Assembly: GCA_963711315.1 (NCBI GenBank)
Contig: CAVQDQ010000005.1
Span: 186,001-250,000, forward strand
DNA: 64,000 nt
Direction: 5' to 3'
Origin: PALSA-612 sp963711315
GTDB taxonomy: Bacteria; Actinomycetota; Thermoleophilia; Gaiellales; Gaiellaceae
Position 1 is the stretch's first letter. Each line of letters begins with the position of its first letter. Below are positions 32,996-42,993 of this stretch, in pieces. The position numbers and the translations under genes are program-made. The notes beneath the pieces are model-generated. The model was not told where the DNA came from, did no database searches, and saw only the letters and a program-made list of their open reading frames with translations.

Positions 32996-35263
32996 CTATG
33001 TCCTGGCTCGGGCCTCCGCAGGTCGCTCAGTAGCCACCGGACCTCGCGCCTTCCCGTCGTGGGGCGGCTCGATCGTGATGCCCGGCAGGATGCGGTCGAG
33101 CCAGCCCGGCATGTACCACGTCTTCTCCCCGAGTAGCGTGAAGAACGATGGCACGAGCGTCATGCGCACGACGAGCGCATCCGTGAGGATCGCGATGGCG
33201 AGCAGGATCCCGAACTCCTTCGAGACGCGCTCGGGCGTGAGAATGAAGGCTGAGAAGACCGTCCCCATGATCACCGCCGCGGCGACGATGACGCGCCCGA
33301 TGGCCGCGATGCCCTGCTCTACGGCTTCCTTCGTCGGGAGGCCGTGGACGTGCTCCTCTCGGATGCGGCTCATCAGGAAGACCATGTAGTCCATCGAGAG
33401 CCCGAAGAGGATCGCGAACGCGATCGGCGGCACGAACGTCTCGATCGGCCCCGTTCGATCTAGCCCAGTGAGCGAGAGCAGGTGACCCTCCTGCACCACC
33501 AGCGTCAGCACGCCGAAGCCGACGAACGCGGAGAGGATCGTCGTGACGGCAGCCGTCAGCGAGACCACGATCGAGCGGAATGCCATCGCGAGCACGAGGA
33601 ACGTGACTCCGATGACATAGAGCAGGAAGAACGGCAGGCGTTCCATGATGCGGTCGGCGATGTCCTTGAACGCCGCTGTCAGTCCGGACACGTAGACGGC
33701 CGCGTTCCCGCCTTCGGTCGCCGCCGGGATGACGTCGTTTCGCAGTGTGTCGACCAGCTGCTCCGTCTTCTCGTCCTGCGGCGCGAAGGCAGGCTTCACG
33801 AAGACGATCGCGACGGTCTTCGGGTCGTTGTAGACGGGCTCGTCGACGGAGGCGACGCCGGGGAGAGAGCGAACGCCGTCGAGGATTCTCTGTGGCGCCT
33901 GCTCGTCGCCGTTGACGTCCACGACGATCGGGATGGGAGCATTGAAGCCTGGGCCGAACCCCTCGGCGAGCAGGTCGTACGCCTTGCGCGCTGTCTGCTC
34001 CTTCGGCTGTGTTCCCTGGTCGGAGGCGCCGAGGTGGACGAGGGCTGACGTTCCCGCGAGCACCAGGCCCACTACGAGCAGCACGGGGAACACGATCTTC
34101 GCGTTGCTGGTGACGAACCGGCCCCAGCGGGCGATGGGGGTCTTCTGCCTCGCCTCCTCGGAGTCGTCGATCGGGCGCAGGAACGGAACCTTCAGCCGGT
34201 CGATCTTGTGGCCGAGCTTCGCGAGCACCGCGATGAGCAGCGAGTTCGCGATCAGGACGGTGGTGAGGACGCCGAGCGCCGAGCCGATGCCGAGCTTCGT
34301 CACAAAATCGAGGCCGAAGATGGCCAGGCCGCTCACGGAGATCGCGACTGTCAGACCGGCAAAGAGCACCGCCCTGCCTGCCGAGGAGCCGGCCTCGGCG
34401 GCGGCGTCGGCGGGTGACATGCCGTCGTGCAGGAACTGACGGAAGCGCGTCACGATGAAGAGCGAGTAGTCGATGCCGACACCGATCCCGATCATCGATA
34501 CGAGCAGCGGCGTGATCGTGTTGATGTCGGTCAGCCCCGCCAGGAGGAACAGGAGGAGGAACGCGGTCGCGACGGCCGTGATGGCGAGCGCGAGCGGGAT
34601 CGACGTCGCCACGAACGTGCGGAAGACGATGAGCAGCACGATCAACGCCGCGAGCAGGCCGAGCAGCTCCTGCGTTCCCTGCTCGATGGGCGGGAACTCC
34701 GCTTCGCCGTTGAACTCGACGGTTACACCGGCAGGCGCGACCGTCTTGCGGGCAGCATCCTCGACTGCAACCACCGACGAGCGATCCTTGTCGTAGATCA
34801 CACGGTCGAACTGGGCTTCCGCATACGCGATGCGCCCGTCATCGGAGACCGTGTCCTTGGTGAACGGCGTATCGACGCTCTCGAGCCCCGCCTTGTCCTT
34901 GGTGGGCTTGAACTCGGCCCCGCGGAGCCGCGCGATGGCTTCGTTGATCGCCTGCTTCCGCTCGGGCGTGTCGAGCCGTTGCCCTGGGGGAGCCGCGAAG
35001 ACGACGTTGAGCACGCCACCCTGCTCCTCGGCGAATTCAGCTTCGATCAGGTCGGTTGCCTTCTGCGTGTCCGATCCTGGAATCTCGAACTGGTCGCGGA
35101 GCGAGCCGGCAAACGAGATCGTGAGGACGACGAGCACGGCGAGGATGCCGAGCCACGCGCCGATGACACGCCACGGATGTGTCGCGCAGCGCCGCGCCCA
35201 GCGCGACAGCGCCCCGGTCGAAAGTCGTTCGTGCGCTACTCGCCGCTCCGTGCTCTCCGTCAT
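32996..35263 (-). CDS. MMPL-family RND transporter
   Basis: A 755-residue transporter with two repeats of one plus five membrane helices around large external loops. GIGVGIDYSLFIVTRFRQ and ILFGLSMDYMVFLMSRIRE carry the paired MMPL motifs. In actinobacteria such proteins export lipids or drugs. It converges on the SLATT gene and is divergent from a small membrane protein gene; no partner lipid-synthesis gene is near. Confidence 0.95.
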   Translation of the reverse strand: MTESTERRVAHERLSTGALSRWARRCATHPWRVIGAWLGILAVLVVLTISFAGSLRDQFEIPGSDTQKATDLIEAEFAEEQGGVLNVVFAAPPGQRLDTPERKQAINEAIARLRGAEFKPTKDKAGLESVDTPFTKDTVSDDGRIAYAEAQFDRVIYDKDRSSVVAVEDAARKTVAPAGVTVEFNGEAEFPPIEQGTQELLGLLAALIVLLIVFRTFVATSIPLALAITAVATAFLLLFLLAGLTDINTITPLLVSMIGIGVGIDYSLFIVTRFRQFLHDGMSPADAAAEAGSSAGRAVLFAGLTVAISVSGLAIFGLDFVTKLGIGSALGVLTTVLIANSLLIAVLAKLGHKIDRLKVPFLRPIDDSEEARQKTPIARWGRFVTSNAKIVFPVLLVVGLVLAGTSALVHLGASDQGTQPKEQTARKAYDLLAEGFGPGFNAPIPIVVDVNGDEQAPQRILDGVRSLPGVASVDEPVYNDPKTVAIVFVKPAFAPQDEKTEQLVDTLRNDVIPAATEGGNAAVYVSGLTAAFKDIADRIMERLPFFLLYVIGVTFLVLAMAFRSIVVSLTAAVTTILSAFVGFGVLTLVVQEGHLLSLTGLDRTGPIETFVPPIAFAILFGLSMDYMVFLMSRIREEHVHGLPTKEAVEQGIAAIGRVIVAAAVIMGTVFSAFILTPERVSKEFGILLAIAILTDALVVRMTLVPSFFTLLGEKTWYMPGWLDRILPGITIEPPHDGKARGPVATERPAEARART

Positions 35264-35400
35264 CTCACGTCCTCTCGTCGTGCGCTTTCCGGAATAGACG
35301 ATTTCTAGTCGCCCAACTCATCGCCATGTGGTTACTAGGGGGTTACAACGCGCCCGGGCAGCGTAGATTCCGCGTCACAACATCGACTCTCGGAGGGCAC

Positions 35401-35556
35401 ATGACCCTGCTCTGGTTCTTCGTCTGGCTGATCTGCAACCTCATCGGTGACGAGGAGGTGCTGACGTTCGATCCCGTCAACTGGTGGGCAGGCAGCCTCC
35501 TGTTCGTGATCGCGGTCGACCTCAGCGCGCTGCAGGCGCGGACCGCCCGGCGCTAG
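35401..35556 (+). CDS. Small one- or two-TM membrane protein (51 aa)
   Basis: A 51-residue hydrophobic peptide, MTLLWFFVWLICNLIG followed by an acidic linker and WAGSLLFVIAVDLSAL. CGGAGGG lies four bases before the ATG. It is divergent from the MMPL gene, 137 bases away, and overlaps the stop of the broken YciI-like gene. Not recognised; possibly an accessory to the transporter. Confidence 0.6.
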   Translation: MTLLWFFVWLICNLIGDEEVLTFDPVNWWAGSLLFVIAVDLSALQARTARR

Positions 35557-35830
35557 GCGGCTGACGAGCGCAGGGCCTCGAGCAGCTCGTCGAGGTCCTG
35601 CTCGACCTGCGTGCCACCCGCTCGCGGTATTCGCCGAGGCGCTTCGCTGCGGCCATGCGCCCCTTGCTCGCCTCGTCTCGTCGCGGAGACGCCTCGCCGG
35701 ATGAAGCCGTCGTCGCCGTGCCCGTCCATGAACGCCGCGTGTGCTCGTCCCAGCCGGACTGCTCCTCGAGCAGCCGCCCAGGTTCCCAGTCAGGGCCCCA
35801 GCGGACGAGCACGACGTGGAACATCGCCAC
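35553..35830 (-). pseudogene. Broken YciI-like gene
   Basis: Read leftward from GTG 35830, MFHVVLVRWGPDWEPG and EEQSGWDEH match the start of YciI-like proteins. Near 35740 the frame shifts (continuing AAFMDGHGDDGFI), then again before DEASKGRMAAAKRLGEYRER, and again before TQVEQDLDELLEALRSSAA, which ends at 35553. At least three breaks make it a pseudogene or a badly sequenced stretch. Confidence 0.6.
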
Positions 35831-36095
35831 ACGCCCGTTGTATCAGCCCTCTGTGTCCGCTCTGGATAGGTGGCGAGCTTTGACAGCTGGTCCGATTGGT
35901 CTTACAGTCGAGCGGTCGTCAACCGACCTCGGGGGCGTTCAACGTGCAGTGTGGCGATGACCGCTGCGGCCTTTCGCCGCCATTCGGCGGTGTGCTCCTG
36001 TGTGGTCGGTGCCGCGTAACTCCCCGCGCGCCTCAGGGCGATGCTCGCCCTCTCGGAGCGCGTTGTGGGGATCGAGGTATGGGAAGGAAGGCGCC

Positions 36096-36257
36096 ATGGT
36101 GATGCCCACCGTCGACACCGAGCTGACGGAGCAGTTTCTCGCGAACACGCCCGAGCCCGTTCGCGAGCATCTGTCGGCATCCGTCGACCTCCACGAGTGC
36201 CTGCAAGGCTTTGCGGAAGGCGAGCTCGTGGCCGCACGGAAGGTGGACATCGGGTAG
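36096..36257 (+). CDS. Small acidic protein (53 aa) leading the CHAT operon
   Basis: A 53-residue protein, MVMPTVDTELTEQFLANTPE followed by PVREHLSASVDLHECLQGF, preceded by GGAAGGAAGG. It ends five bases before the GTG of the lipase-CHAT gene, so the two are almost surely cotranscribed and perhaps coupled. It is helical and acidic with one Cys. I do not recognise it; it could be an adaptor or a substrate of the protease. Confidence 0.55.
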   Translation: MVMPTVDTELTEQFLANTPEPVREHLSASVDLHECLQGFAEGELVAARKVDIG

Positions 36258-36262
36258 CGGAC

Positions 36263-39200
36263 GTGACTCGCGCGCAGACCCCTCGGCTCGACCGTCTCCA
36301 GTCCGCGCTCGCGGCTGCGGATCTCGACGCCGTCCGTAGCATCATGCTCGAGCTCGACGGCGAGGAACGGCGGCTGCTCGAGCAGGCGATGGGGAGTGGC
36401 GCGTTCGAGCGCGCGCGCCGGGCGGCCGCTCGCGGTCGCCGCCGCGGGAAGCTGGGGAAGGTCCTCGTGCTGCCCGGGATCATGGGCTCCGAGCTCGACT
36501 CGGTGGACCGCTCGGGTGAGTCCGACCGTATCTGGCTGAACTTCGTCAACCTCATTCTCGGCCGCATCGCCGACTTCGAGCTGACCCCGGAGGGCGAACC
36601 GTCCAGGGCCGGAGTCCAGATCCGACCCGCGGGCGTGCACCTGCCGACCTACGTGCCGATCCTCTTGGAGCTGGACTCGCGCTGGCAGGTGCGTCCGTTC
36701 GCCTTCGACTGGCGCGAGGACATCGACCGCAGCGCGGCCCGTCTCGACGAAGAGGTCAAGGCGTTCGGTGCAGGCGAGCCGGTTCACCTCGTCACCCACT
36801 CGATGGGTGGGCTCGTTGCCCGTCGCTTCGTCAATCGCTTCCGCGAGACCTGGGAGGCGATCGACGATCCCGAGGGGCGAGGGCGCGGAGGCCGCCTGAT
36901 CATGATGGGGACGCCCAACCGAGGATCGTTCGCGATCCCGCGCGTGCTCACGGGCACCGACAAGGTCGTCCGGGCGCTTGCGACGGGAGACCTCGAGCAC
37001 TCGCTCGAGGAGGTGCTCGCAATCGTCGCCACCTTCCCGGGGATGTACCAGATGCTTCCTTCCCCCCTCGTCGACCTCGACGGCGACGACCATGCAAAGC
37101 TCTTCGAGCGGGCGTCCTGGGGCAATCTCGCGGTGCACGAGCCGCTCCTCGATCGGGCGCGTGCCTTCTACGCCGATCTCGAGGAGATCGTCGACCCCGA
37201 CCGCCTCCTCTACATCGCCGGCTACGACCGGGAAACGCCGTTTCTCCTCGAGCTGAAGGCACCGGGGAAGTTCTCCTACGGAGAGACCCGCGAGGGCGAC
37301 GGGCAAGTGCCGCATGCGCTCGGGCTGCTCGAGGCAGTACGGACGTACTGGGTGGACGAGGAGCACGGCGAGCTGCCGAAGAACGATGACGTCCTCGATG
37401 CCATGTCGGACCTCCTGCAACGCGGCGAGACATCGGTGCTCGCAACCGAGAGACCGGTCTCGCGCGGAACCACGCGGAGCGCCCGGGGTGGGCGCCGAGA
37501 GGTCGAACCCGTCCCGCCCGAGGCCGAGCTCATCCTCACCAAGGCGAAGCAACGGAAGCGTGGCGGCGGTGCGCCCGATCTCACCCCCGAGGAAAGCGTG
37601 CGGCTCGAGAATCTCGTCGCCAACCGGTACCTCGGGTCGGGGGACGAGGGCGAACCGGCGGTAGTCGCGACCGAGGAGGCAGCGGCCGATGGGGCGACGG
37701 GGGCGGAGCGGCCGTCGATCGCCGTCGAAGTCGCCTGGGGCGACGTGACGAAAATCGCTGCCGACGTCTATGCCGTCGGCCACTACCAGGGGGTGCTGCC
37801 CCAGCACGCAGAGCTTGCCCTCGACTGCGCGGTGTCCGGCATACCCGAGGGGTGCGACCCGATTCGCTCTCACCTCGTGATCACGCGGCACGCACGCCGG
37901 GGTGTCCTCAGGGGAGCGCTCGGCGACGTGGATTACTTCCCATGGTCGGATCCGAAGCACCGCGGTCGGCTCGTGGCCGTCGCCGGCATGGGGCGGCCCG
38001 GCACGTTCGACCATCACGCGCTCGTGCGCCTCGCCCGCGAGCTCTTCCTCTCGCTGGGCGCGCTGCCGAACGTCCGCACGGTCTGCACCGTCCTCATAGG
38101 CTCGGGCGCCGGGACGCTCTCCATCCGTGAGGCGGTGAGTGGGCTCCTGCGAGGGATCAGCGAGGCGGCAGTCGAAGTTGCGTCGGACCCCACCAACACC
38201 GGTGTCAGCCCGATCGAGCGCCTCGTCGTTGCCGAGTGGGGACGAAGCCGTGCCTTCGAGGTCCACGCAGCGCTCGAAAGCGAGCTCGCCAACGCTCGAC
38301 CAGACGCGGAAGTCGAGTTCCGGCTCAAGGAGAGCGTGACGACCGGCCCGGGCGGAGCGGTGTCGGCCGAAGACGGCCTCGCCCTACTCGTCGAGTCGGC
38401 TCTCGTCGCCGCAGCGTCACCCGCGCGTTCCCGCCATGGCCGGGCGCTCGCGACGCTCTTGGAGGAGATCTCGGCGCCCGAGGCGGTGCGTGCACTCGCT
38501 CTCGAGAAGGTGAAGAGCCTGCCGACGGACGGGGATGGAGACGTGTCCTTCGATCTGCCGCACTTCCGCGTCGTACCTCGAGGCCCGGATCGGCGAGGCG
38601 TCGAGGACCCGGTGCGCATCTCCTTCTGGGACGACGGGCGTGTGCTTCGTGTCGCCGCCATCCACCAGGCGGCAACCGTCCCGGAGCGGCTCGTGCACCT
38701 CGATCGCAGCCTCATCACGGAGCTGGTCGAGAGAACGACCGACCCACCTCCGGAAGAGGTCGAAGAGCTGTGCGAGCTCATGCAGCTGCTCGTGCCGCCG
38801 GAATTTCGGGACGTGCTCCACTCCGGGCCCCTCGTGTTCGAAGTCGACCGGTGGACGGCTCCCGTGCACTGGGAGTTTCTCTCTGCGCCGTCCGACGAGG
38901 GCGGCGGCCGCGAGCCGCTCTCGGTGCAGCTGCCCCTCGCACGCCAGCTGCGAACGGTCTACAGCCCGGCGCCGCTGCCACGACCCGTTGCGCGTGGGAA
39001 GATCAGGGCGCTCGTCATTGGGGACCCCGGTGATCCCGCAACCGGGGACAGCCTGGAGGGTGCGCGCGTGGAGGCGCTGCGCGTGGTCGAGCTCTTGTCC
39101 GCACGAGACGACGTGGAGGTGGACGCGCGGATCGGCGCACCGAGCGTTCCGCGCGAGGGGCCGCTCAGCGGCATCAAGCCCGCGAACCGGCTCGACATCC

Positions 39201-39742
39201 TCTCGCTGCTGCTGCGGGGAGAGGTCGACCTCGTGCACTACGCCGGTCACGGGGACTTCGACGAGGCAGAGCCCGACCGCGTCGGCTGGGTCTTCGCCGG
39301 CGGCCTGCTCACGCCGCACGAGCTCGAGCAGTTGGAGCGCGTGCCCGCGATCATCATTGCGAATGCCTGCCTGACTGCGCGTACGTCGGAGGCGATCGCA
39401 GCCGCGAAGCAAGGTGCAACCGAGGAACCGCGCAGCGAGGCGGGCCTCTTGCCCAGCCTGGCCGACCAGTTCTTCCGACTCGGGGTTCGGAACTACGTGG
39501 GCACCGCGTGGGAGGTGAACGACATGGGCGCGACGCTGTTCGCCGAGGCGTTCTACGGCGCGATCTTCGACGGCTCGAACGGGTCGGTTGGCGGTAGCTC
39601 GTTCGGGGACGCGGTGCTCGCGGCGAGGCAGGCGCTGTGGAAGCAGCGGCACCTTTACGGTCCGCTGTGGGCTGCCTACCAGTACTACGGCGATCCATCG
39701 AGCGACGTCGGGCTCACCCCGGAAGTAGGTGCCGTTGCCTGA
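36263..39742 (+). CDS. LCAT-like lipase fused to macro-like and CHAT protease domains
   Basis: 1159 residues from GTG 36263. Residues 60-400 are an LCAT/PGAP1-like alpha/beta hydrolase: PGIMGSEL at 71, nucleophile Ser180 in THSMGG, likely Asp346 in EGDGQVP and His368 in EEHGELP. Residues about 490-660 resemble the macro-like N-terminal domain of leucyl aminopeptidases (GMGRPGTFDHHALVRLA). The C-terminal 260 residues are a CHAT caspase-like protease with His996 in YAGHGDF and Cys1036 in NACLTA. CHAT proteins are activated in bacterial conflict systems; joining one to a phospholipase-like domain suggests protease-controlled membrane attack. No signal peptide. It heads an operon with a Vps62-like and a GMC gene. 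Confidence 0.85.
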   Translation: MTRAQTPRLDRLQSALAAADLDAVRSIMLELDGEERRLLEQAMGSGAFERARRAAARGRRRGKLGKVLVLPGIMGSELDSVDRSGESDRIWLNFVNLILGRIADFELTPEGEPSRAGVQIRPAGVHLPTYVPILLELDSRWQVRPFAFDWREDIDRSAARLDEEVKAFGAGEPVHLVTHSMGGLVARRFVNRFRETWEAIDDPEGRGRGGRLIMMGTPNRGSFAIPRVLTGTDKVVRALATGDLEHSLEEVLAIVATFPGMYQMLPSPLVDLDGDDHAKLFERASWGNLAVHEPLLDRARAFYADLEEIVDPDRLLYIAGYDRETPFLLELKAPGKFSYGETREGDGQVPHALGLLEAVRTYWVDEEHGELPKNDDVLDAMSDLLQRGETSVLATERPVSRGTTRSARGGRREVEPVPPEAELILTKAKQRKRGGGAPDLTPEESVRLENLVANRYLGSGDEGEPAVVATEEAAADGATGAERPSIAVEVAWGDVTKIAADVYAVGHYQGVLPQHAELALDCAVSGIPEGCDPIRSHLVITRHARRGVLRGALGDVDYFPWSDPKHRGRLVAVAGMGRPGTFDHHALVRLARELFLSLGALPNVRTVCTVLIGSGAGTLSIREAVSGLLRGISEAAVEVASDPTNTGVSPIERLVVAEWGRSRAFEVHAALESELANARPDAEVEFRLKESVTTGPGGAVSAEDGLALLVESALVAAASPARSRHGRALATLLEEISAPEAVRALALEKVKSLPTDGDGDVSFDLPHFRVVPRGPDRRGVEDPVRISFWDDGRVLRVAAIHQAATVPERLVHLDRSLITELVERTTDPPPEEVEELCELMQLLVPPEFRDVLHSGPLVFEVDRWTAPVHWEFLSAPSDEGGGREPLSVQLPLARQLRTVYSPAPLPRPVARGKIRALVIGDPGDPATGDSLEGARVEALRVVELLSARDDVEVDARIGAPSVPREGPLSGIKPANRLDILSLLLRGEVDLVHYAGHGDFDEAEPDRVGWVFAGGLLTPHELEQLERVPAIIIANACLTARTSEAIAAAKQGATEEPRSEAGLLPSLADQFFRLGVRNYVGTAWEVNDMGATLFAEAFYGAIFDGSNGSVGGSSFGDAVLAARQALWKQRHLYGPLWAAYQYYGDPSSDVGLTPEVGAVA

Positions 39743-40937
39743 GCCCGAGCTGACCGATGCGGCGCTGTTGCAACGCTTCTTGCCGTACCTGCAGTACGAC
39801 TCGCTGGAGAGCTTCCGTTCGGACTCGGCGGCGATTCTGCCCGAGTACTTCTTCGACGACGGATCGAATCAGAGCTACACGAACACCTTGAAGCGTGCGG
39901 GTGGGTCGATCGTCGCGGCTGCGCACCCTGAGCAGGGGCAGAAGCAGCTCGACCTTGCCTTCCTCGGTAAGAGCTATCCGGCAGGCGGGGCGGCTGCGGC
40001 CACGGACTACCTCGACGCGGCCGGCCGGCGTTACGTCGAGGACGCACGCCGGCTGCATGCCGATGCCCGCTACGCGGACCGTGCCTACGGCTATGTCGTG
40101 CACGAGGCGAACGGGCCGACGTGGCTCCAGTACTGGTTCTTCTACTACTACAACGACAAGAACTTCCTCGGCGCCGGGCTGCACGAGGGCGACTGGGAGA
40201 TGATCCAGCTGCGCATGGGTCGCGAAGGCGTGCCGAACGCGGCCACGTTCGCGCAACACCGCGACGGAGAGGCCTTCAACTGGTCCGACCTCGAGCTGCG
40301 CGAGTCTCCCGACGGCCCGGCGCCGGTCGTCTACGTGGGCAGGGGTTCGCACGCCTCGTTCGGGAGCGCGGGTGAGCACTTTCCCATGTGGCCGCTCCCG
40401 TACCCCGACTACTCGGATGGGAAGGGACCGAGCGTCCGCCCGACTCTCGAGGTCCTCTCCGTCGGGGAGCCGGGCTGGTTGGTCTGGCCCGGCAAGTGGG
40501 GATCGAGCGACTCGAGCCCCACCGGCCCGGCGCAGAAGAGCCAGTGGCGGAATCCGACGGCGTTTCACGTCGAGGCGGGCGGCGCAACCCGCGGTCGTGT
40601 GAGAAAGCGAGCCAGGCCGGCGCCGACGCTGCCCGTTCCACCGGCGCCTGACGTCAGCGTCGAGCGCGTCGGAGACCAGGCCATGATCAAGTACGAGTTC
40701 CCGAAGCCGCTACCGCCGGGTGCCGCCCGCCCCGAGCGGCTGGTCGTGTCGATCGACACACCGGACGACGACCTCCCGCCCGCGAGTCACGCGTTCACGG
40801 TCCGATCAACAGGGACGGGGGTCGTCGCGCATCCCATGCGCCTCGAGGACAAGAGCTACGTGGTCAGGACCGTCGCGTACAGCGAGGACGGCGTCCAGAG
40901 CGAGGTGGTCGAGACACCGCTCGACCTCGGCGGCTGA
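39729..40937 (+). CDS. Vps62-like domain protein
   Basis: A 402-residue protein from GTG 39729, overlapping the CHAT gene by 14 bases. The core resembles the Vps62 domain: LQYWFFYYYNDKNF, HEGDWEMIQLRM and VVYVGRGSHASFGSAGEHFP. A fibronectin-like C-terminal part follows a Pro-rich linker (about residue 300 on). Vps62 domains are poorly understood and are found in fungal and bacterial surface or toxin-like proteins. No signal peptide. Its tight coupling to the lipase-CHAT gene suggests it is a partner or target. Confidence 0.65.
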   Translation: MPLPEPELTDAALLQRFLPYLQYDSLESFRSDSAAILPEYFFDDGSNQSYTNTLKRAGGSIVAAAHPEQGQKQLDLAFLGKSYPAGGAAAATDYLDAAGRRYVEDARRLHADARYADRAYGYVVHEANGPTWLQYWFFYYYNDKNFLGAGLHEGDWEMIQLRMGREGVPNAATFAQHRDGEAFNWSDLELRESPDGPAPVVYVGRGSHASFGSAGEHFPMWPLPYPDYSDGKGPSVRPTLEVLSVGEPGWLVWPGKWGSSDSSPTGPAQKSQWRNPTAFHVEAGGATRGRVRKRARPAPTLPVPPAPDVSVERVGDQAMIKYEFPKPLPPGAARPERLVVSIDTPDDDLPPASHAFTVRSTGTGVVAHPMRLEDKSYVVRTVAYSEDGVQSEVVETPLDLGG

Positions 40938-40944
40938 CGGAGCG

Positions 40945-42633
40945 GTGAGCGAAGAGCACTTCGACGCAGTCGTCGTCGGCTCGGGGTTCGGTGGCTCCGT
41001 GACCGCCTTCCGGCTCGCCGAGGCGGGCATGCGCGTGTGCCTGCTCGAGCGCGGCAAGGCGTATCCGCCCGGCTCGTTTCCCCGCAGTCCCGCGGCTACG
41101 GCCCGCAACCTGTGGGACCCGAGCGAGGGTCTCCACGGCATCTTCAACATCTGGGAGTTCCGTGGGCTCGGAGGGATCGTCTCGAGCGGGCTGGGCGGAG
41201 GCTCTCTTCTCTACTCGAACATCCTCATCCGCAAAGACCGGTCGACCTTCGTGCAGGAGGATCTCACGCAGGGCGGCTGGGAGTTCTGGCCGGTCACCTA
41301 CGAGGACCTGGAGCCTCACTACGAGCGTCACGAGGCGATGCTCGAAGCCGCGCCGTACCCCTTCGAGGAGGCGCCCTACGACCGCACCCCGAAGACGACT
41401 GCCCTCCGCGACGCCGCGCACGAGCTCGGGCTCGAGTGGTACTTGCCCAAGCTTGCCGTTACCTTCGCACCCGACGGCGGGGACCCAATGCCCGGCGAAC
41501 CTATCCTCGGGGAGCACGAGAACCTTCACGGACGCACCCGTCAGACGTGCCGTCTGTGCGGCGAGTGCAACTTCGGGTGCAATTTCGGCAGCAAGTACAC
41601 GCTCGACTTCAACTACCTGTCCTTCGCCAAGCTTCGCCACGGCGTCGACATCAGGACGCGCTGTGAGGCGAAGACGCTCGCGCCCAGGCCAGGCGGTGGG
41701 TACGCGGTCGGCTACGTCGATCATTCGCAGGCCGTCGAAGGGGAGGAGCGCCAGGAGCCGCTGCCCGAGCTGACCGTGACTGCCGACCGACTCGTGCTGT
41801 CAGCCGGCGTGTTCGGGTCTACGTACCTCCTTCTGAAGAACCGCGCCAACTTCCCCGGCCTGAGCGACCGGCTCGGGACACGCTTCTGCGGGAACGGTGA
41901 CCTCCTCACGTTCGCGATGCACGCGCACGAGACGGTTGACGGCCAGCGTCGAGGACGGCTCATCGAGCCCGGCTACGGGCCCGTCATCACGAGCACGATC
42001 CGCGTCAAGGATCAGCTCGAAGGTGGCCGCGGGCGCGCGTACTACGTCCAGGACGGCGGCTATCCGGAGACCATCAACTGGCTGATCGACCTCAGCGACC
42101 AGCCTGCCGGGATCGTGCGTATGTTCCGCATGGTCTGGCGCCTGATCAGGCTCTGGCTCCGGCTCGGGGGCTCGAGCGACATCGGCGCCGACGTCGCACG
42201 CTTCATCGGCCGTTGGCCTCTGTCGTCGACGACGTTGCCACTCTTTGCCATGGGCCGGGACGTCCCGGACGGCCACATGCGGCTCACGGGCGACGGCCGG
42301 CTCGACATCGACTGGAACAAGCGTCGCTCGAATCCGACGTTCGAGGACGTGCGGCGGACGGGTCAGGAGATCTCGCGCGTCCTCGATGCAAGGTTCAAGG
42401 ACAACCCGCCCTGGCATCTGGGACGCGTGGTCACCGTCCATCCGCTCGGCGGCTGCCCGATGGGTCGGGACGAGCGGGAAGGCGTCGTGGACTCCTACGG
42501 CGAGGTCTTCGGCTACCCGGGGTTCGTGATCGCCGACGGATCCGTCATGCCTGGCCCCGTCGGCCCGAACCCCTCGAACACCATCGCCGCGCTGGCGCAC
42601 CGCTTTTCTGAGCGCATGATCGCCGCGGCCTAG
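40945..42633 (+). CDS. GMC oxidoreductase, cholesterol-oxidase-like
   Basis: A 562-residue FAD enzyme from GTG 40945, seven bases after the Vps62-like gene. The dinucleotide motif VVGSGFGGSVTAFRLAEAG is at residue 10, a Cys-rich CRLCGECNFGCNFGSKYTL at about 195 and the active-site HPLGGCPMG near 500, with the GMC tail IADGSVMPGPVGPNPSNTI. Relatives oxidise sterols or other alcohols. As the third gene of the lipase-CHAT operon it may oxidise a lipid alcohol released by the lipase, or produce hydrogen peroxide. That is inference. Confidence 0.88.
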   Translation: MSEEHFDAVVVGSGFGGSVTAFRLAEAGMRVCLLERGKAYPPGSFPRSPAATARNLWDPSEGLHGIFNIWEFRGLGGIVSSGLGGGSLLYSNILIRKDRSTFVQEDLTQGGWEFWPVTYEDLEPHYERHEAMLEAAPYPFEEAPYDRTPKTTALRDAAHELGLEWYLPKLAVTFAPDGGDPMPGEPILGEHENLHGRTRQTCRLCGECNFGCNFGSKYTLDFNYLSFAKLRHGVDIRTRCEAKTLAPRPGGGYAVGYVDHSQAVEGEERQEPLPELTVTADRLVLSAGVFGSTYLLLKNRANFPGLSDRLGTRFCGNGDLLTFAMHAHETVDGQRRGRLIEPGYGPVITSTIRVKDQLEGGRGRAYYVQDGGYPETINWLIDLSDQPAGIVRMFRMVWRLIRLWLRLGGSSDIGADVARFIGRWPLSSTTLPLFAMGRDVPDGHMRLTGDGRLDIDWNKRRSNPTFEDVRRTGQEISRVLDARFKDNPPWHLGRVVTVHPLGGCPMGRDEREGVVDSYGEVFGYPGFVIADGSVMPGPVGPNPSNTIAALAHRFSERMIAAA

Positions 42634-42993
42634 GCTCAGTTATCGGCGGCGGTGGCTTCGCCGAGAGCCGGCTCCAACGGAGGAGCCGGGCGACGCTCGT
42701 GAACTGGAGCGTTCGGCGCCTGCCTACACGCTCTGCGCTCCACTGGAGAGCGCCCCCCATCGTCGCTCGCTGCGGACGCTAGCGAGCCATCCAGGAGCTG
42801 TCAACGGGCTGACGCAGCCGGGGGCGGCTTGCGCAGAAGGCTCGATCACGCTGTAATCCACGGCACTGGCAGCGCTCCGAGCGGCAGGAGCATGAGCAGG
42901 AGGTTTCAGGGCGGTGCGCTACGCCGCAACGGATGCCGCGGGATATCGCTTCTGGCTCACGGAGAGCTACGCAGGCACTGGAGGTGCCGCGGT
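42634..42993. other. Intergenic spacer with hairpin
   Basis: A 360-base spacer without a convincing gene. CCGGCTCC (42668-42675) pairs with GGAGCCGG (42682-42689) around AACGGA, a likely end of the GMC operon transcript although no T run follows. The promoter for the SIR2 gene should lie in the second half; I see no clear hexamer pair. Confidence 0.45.

Noticed and set aside
35939..38266. 775-codon frame opposite the lipase-CHAT gene
   Set aside because: The plus strand carries intact catalytic motifs of lipase and CHAT; the minus frame has none.
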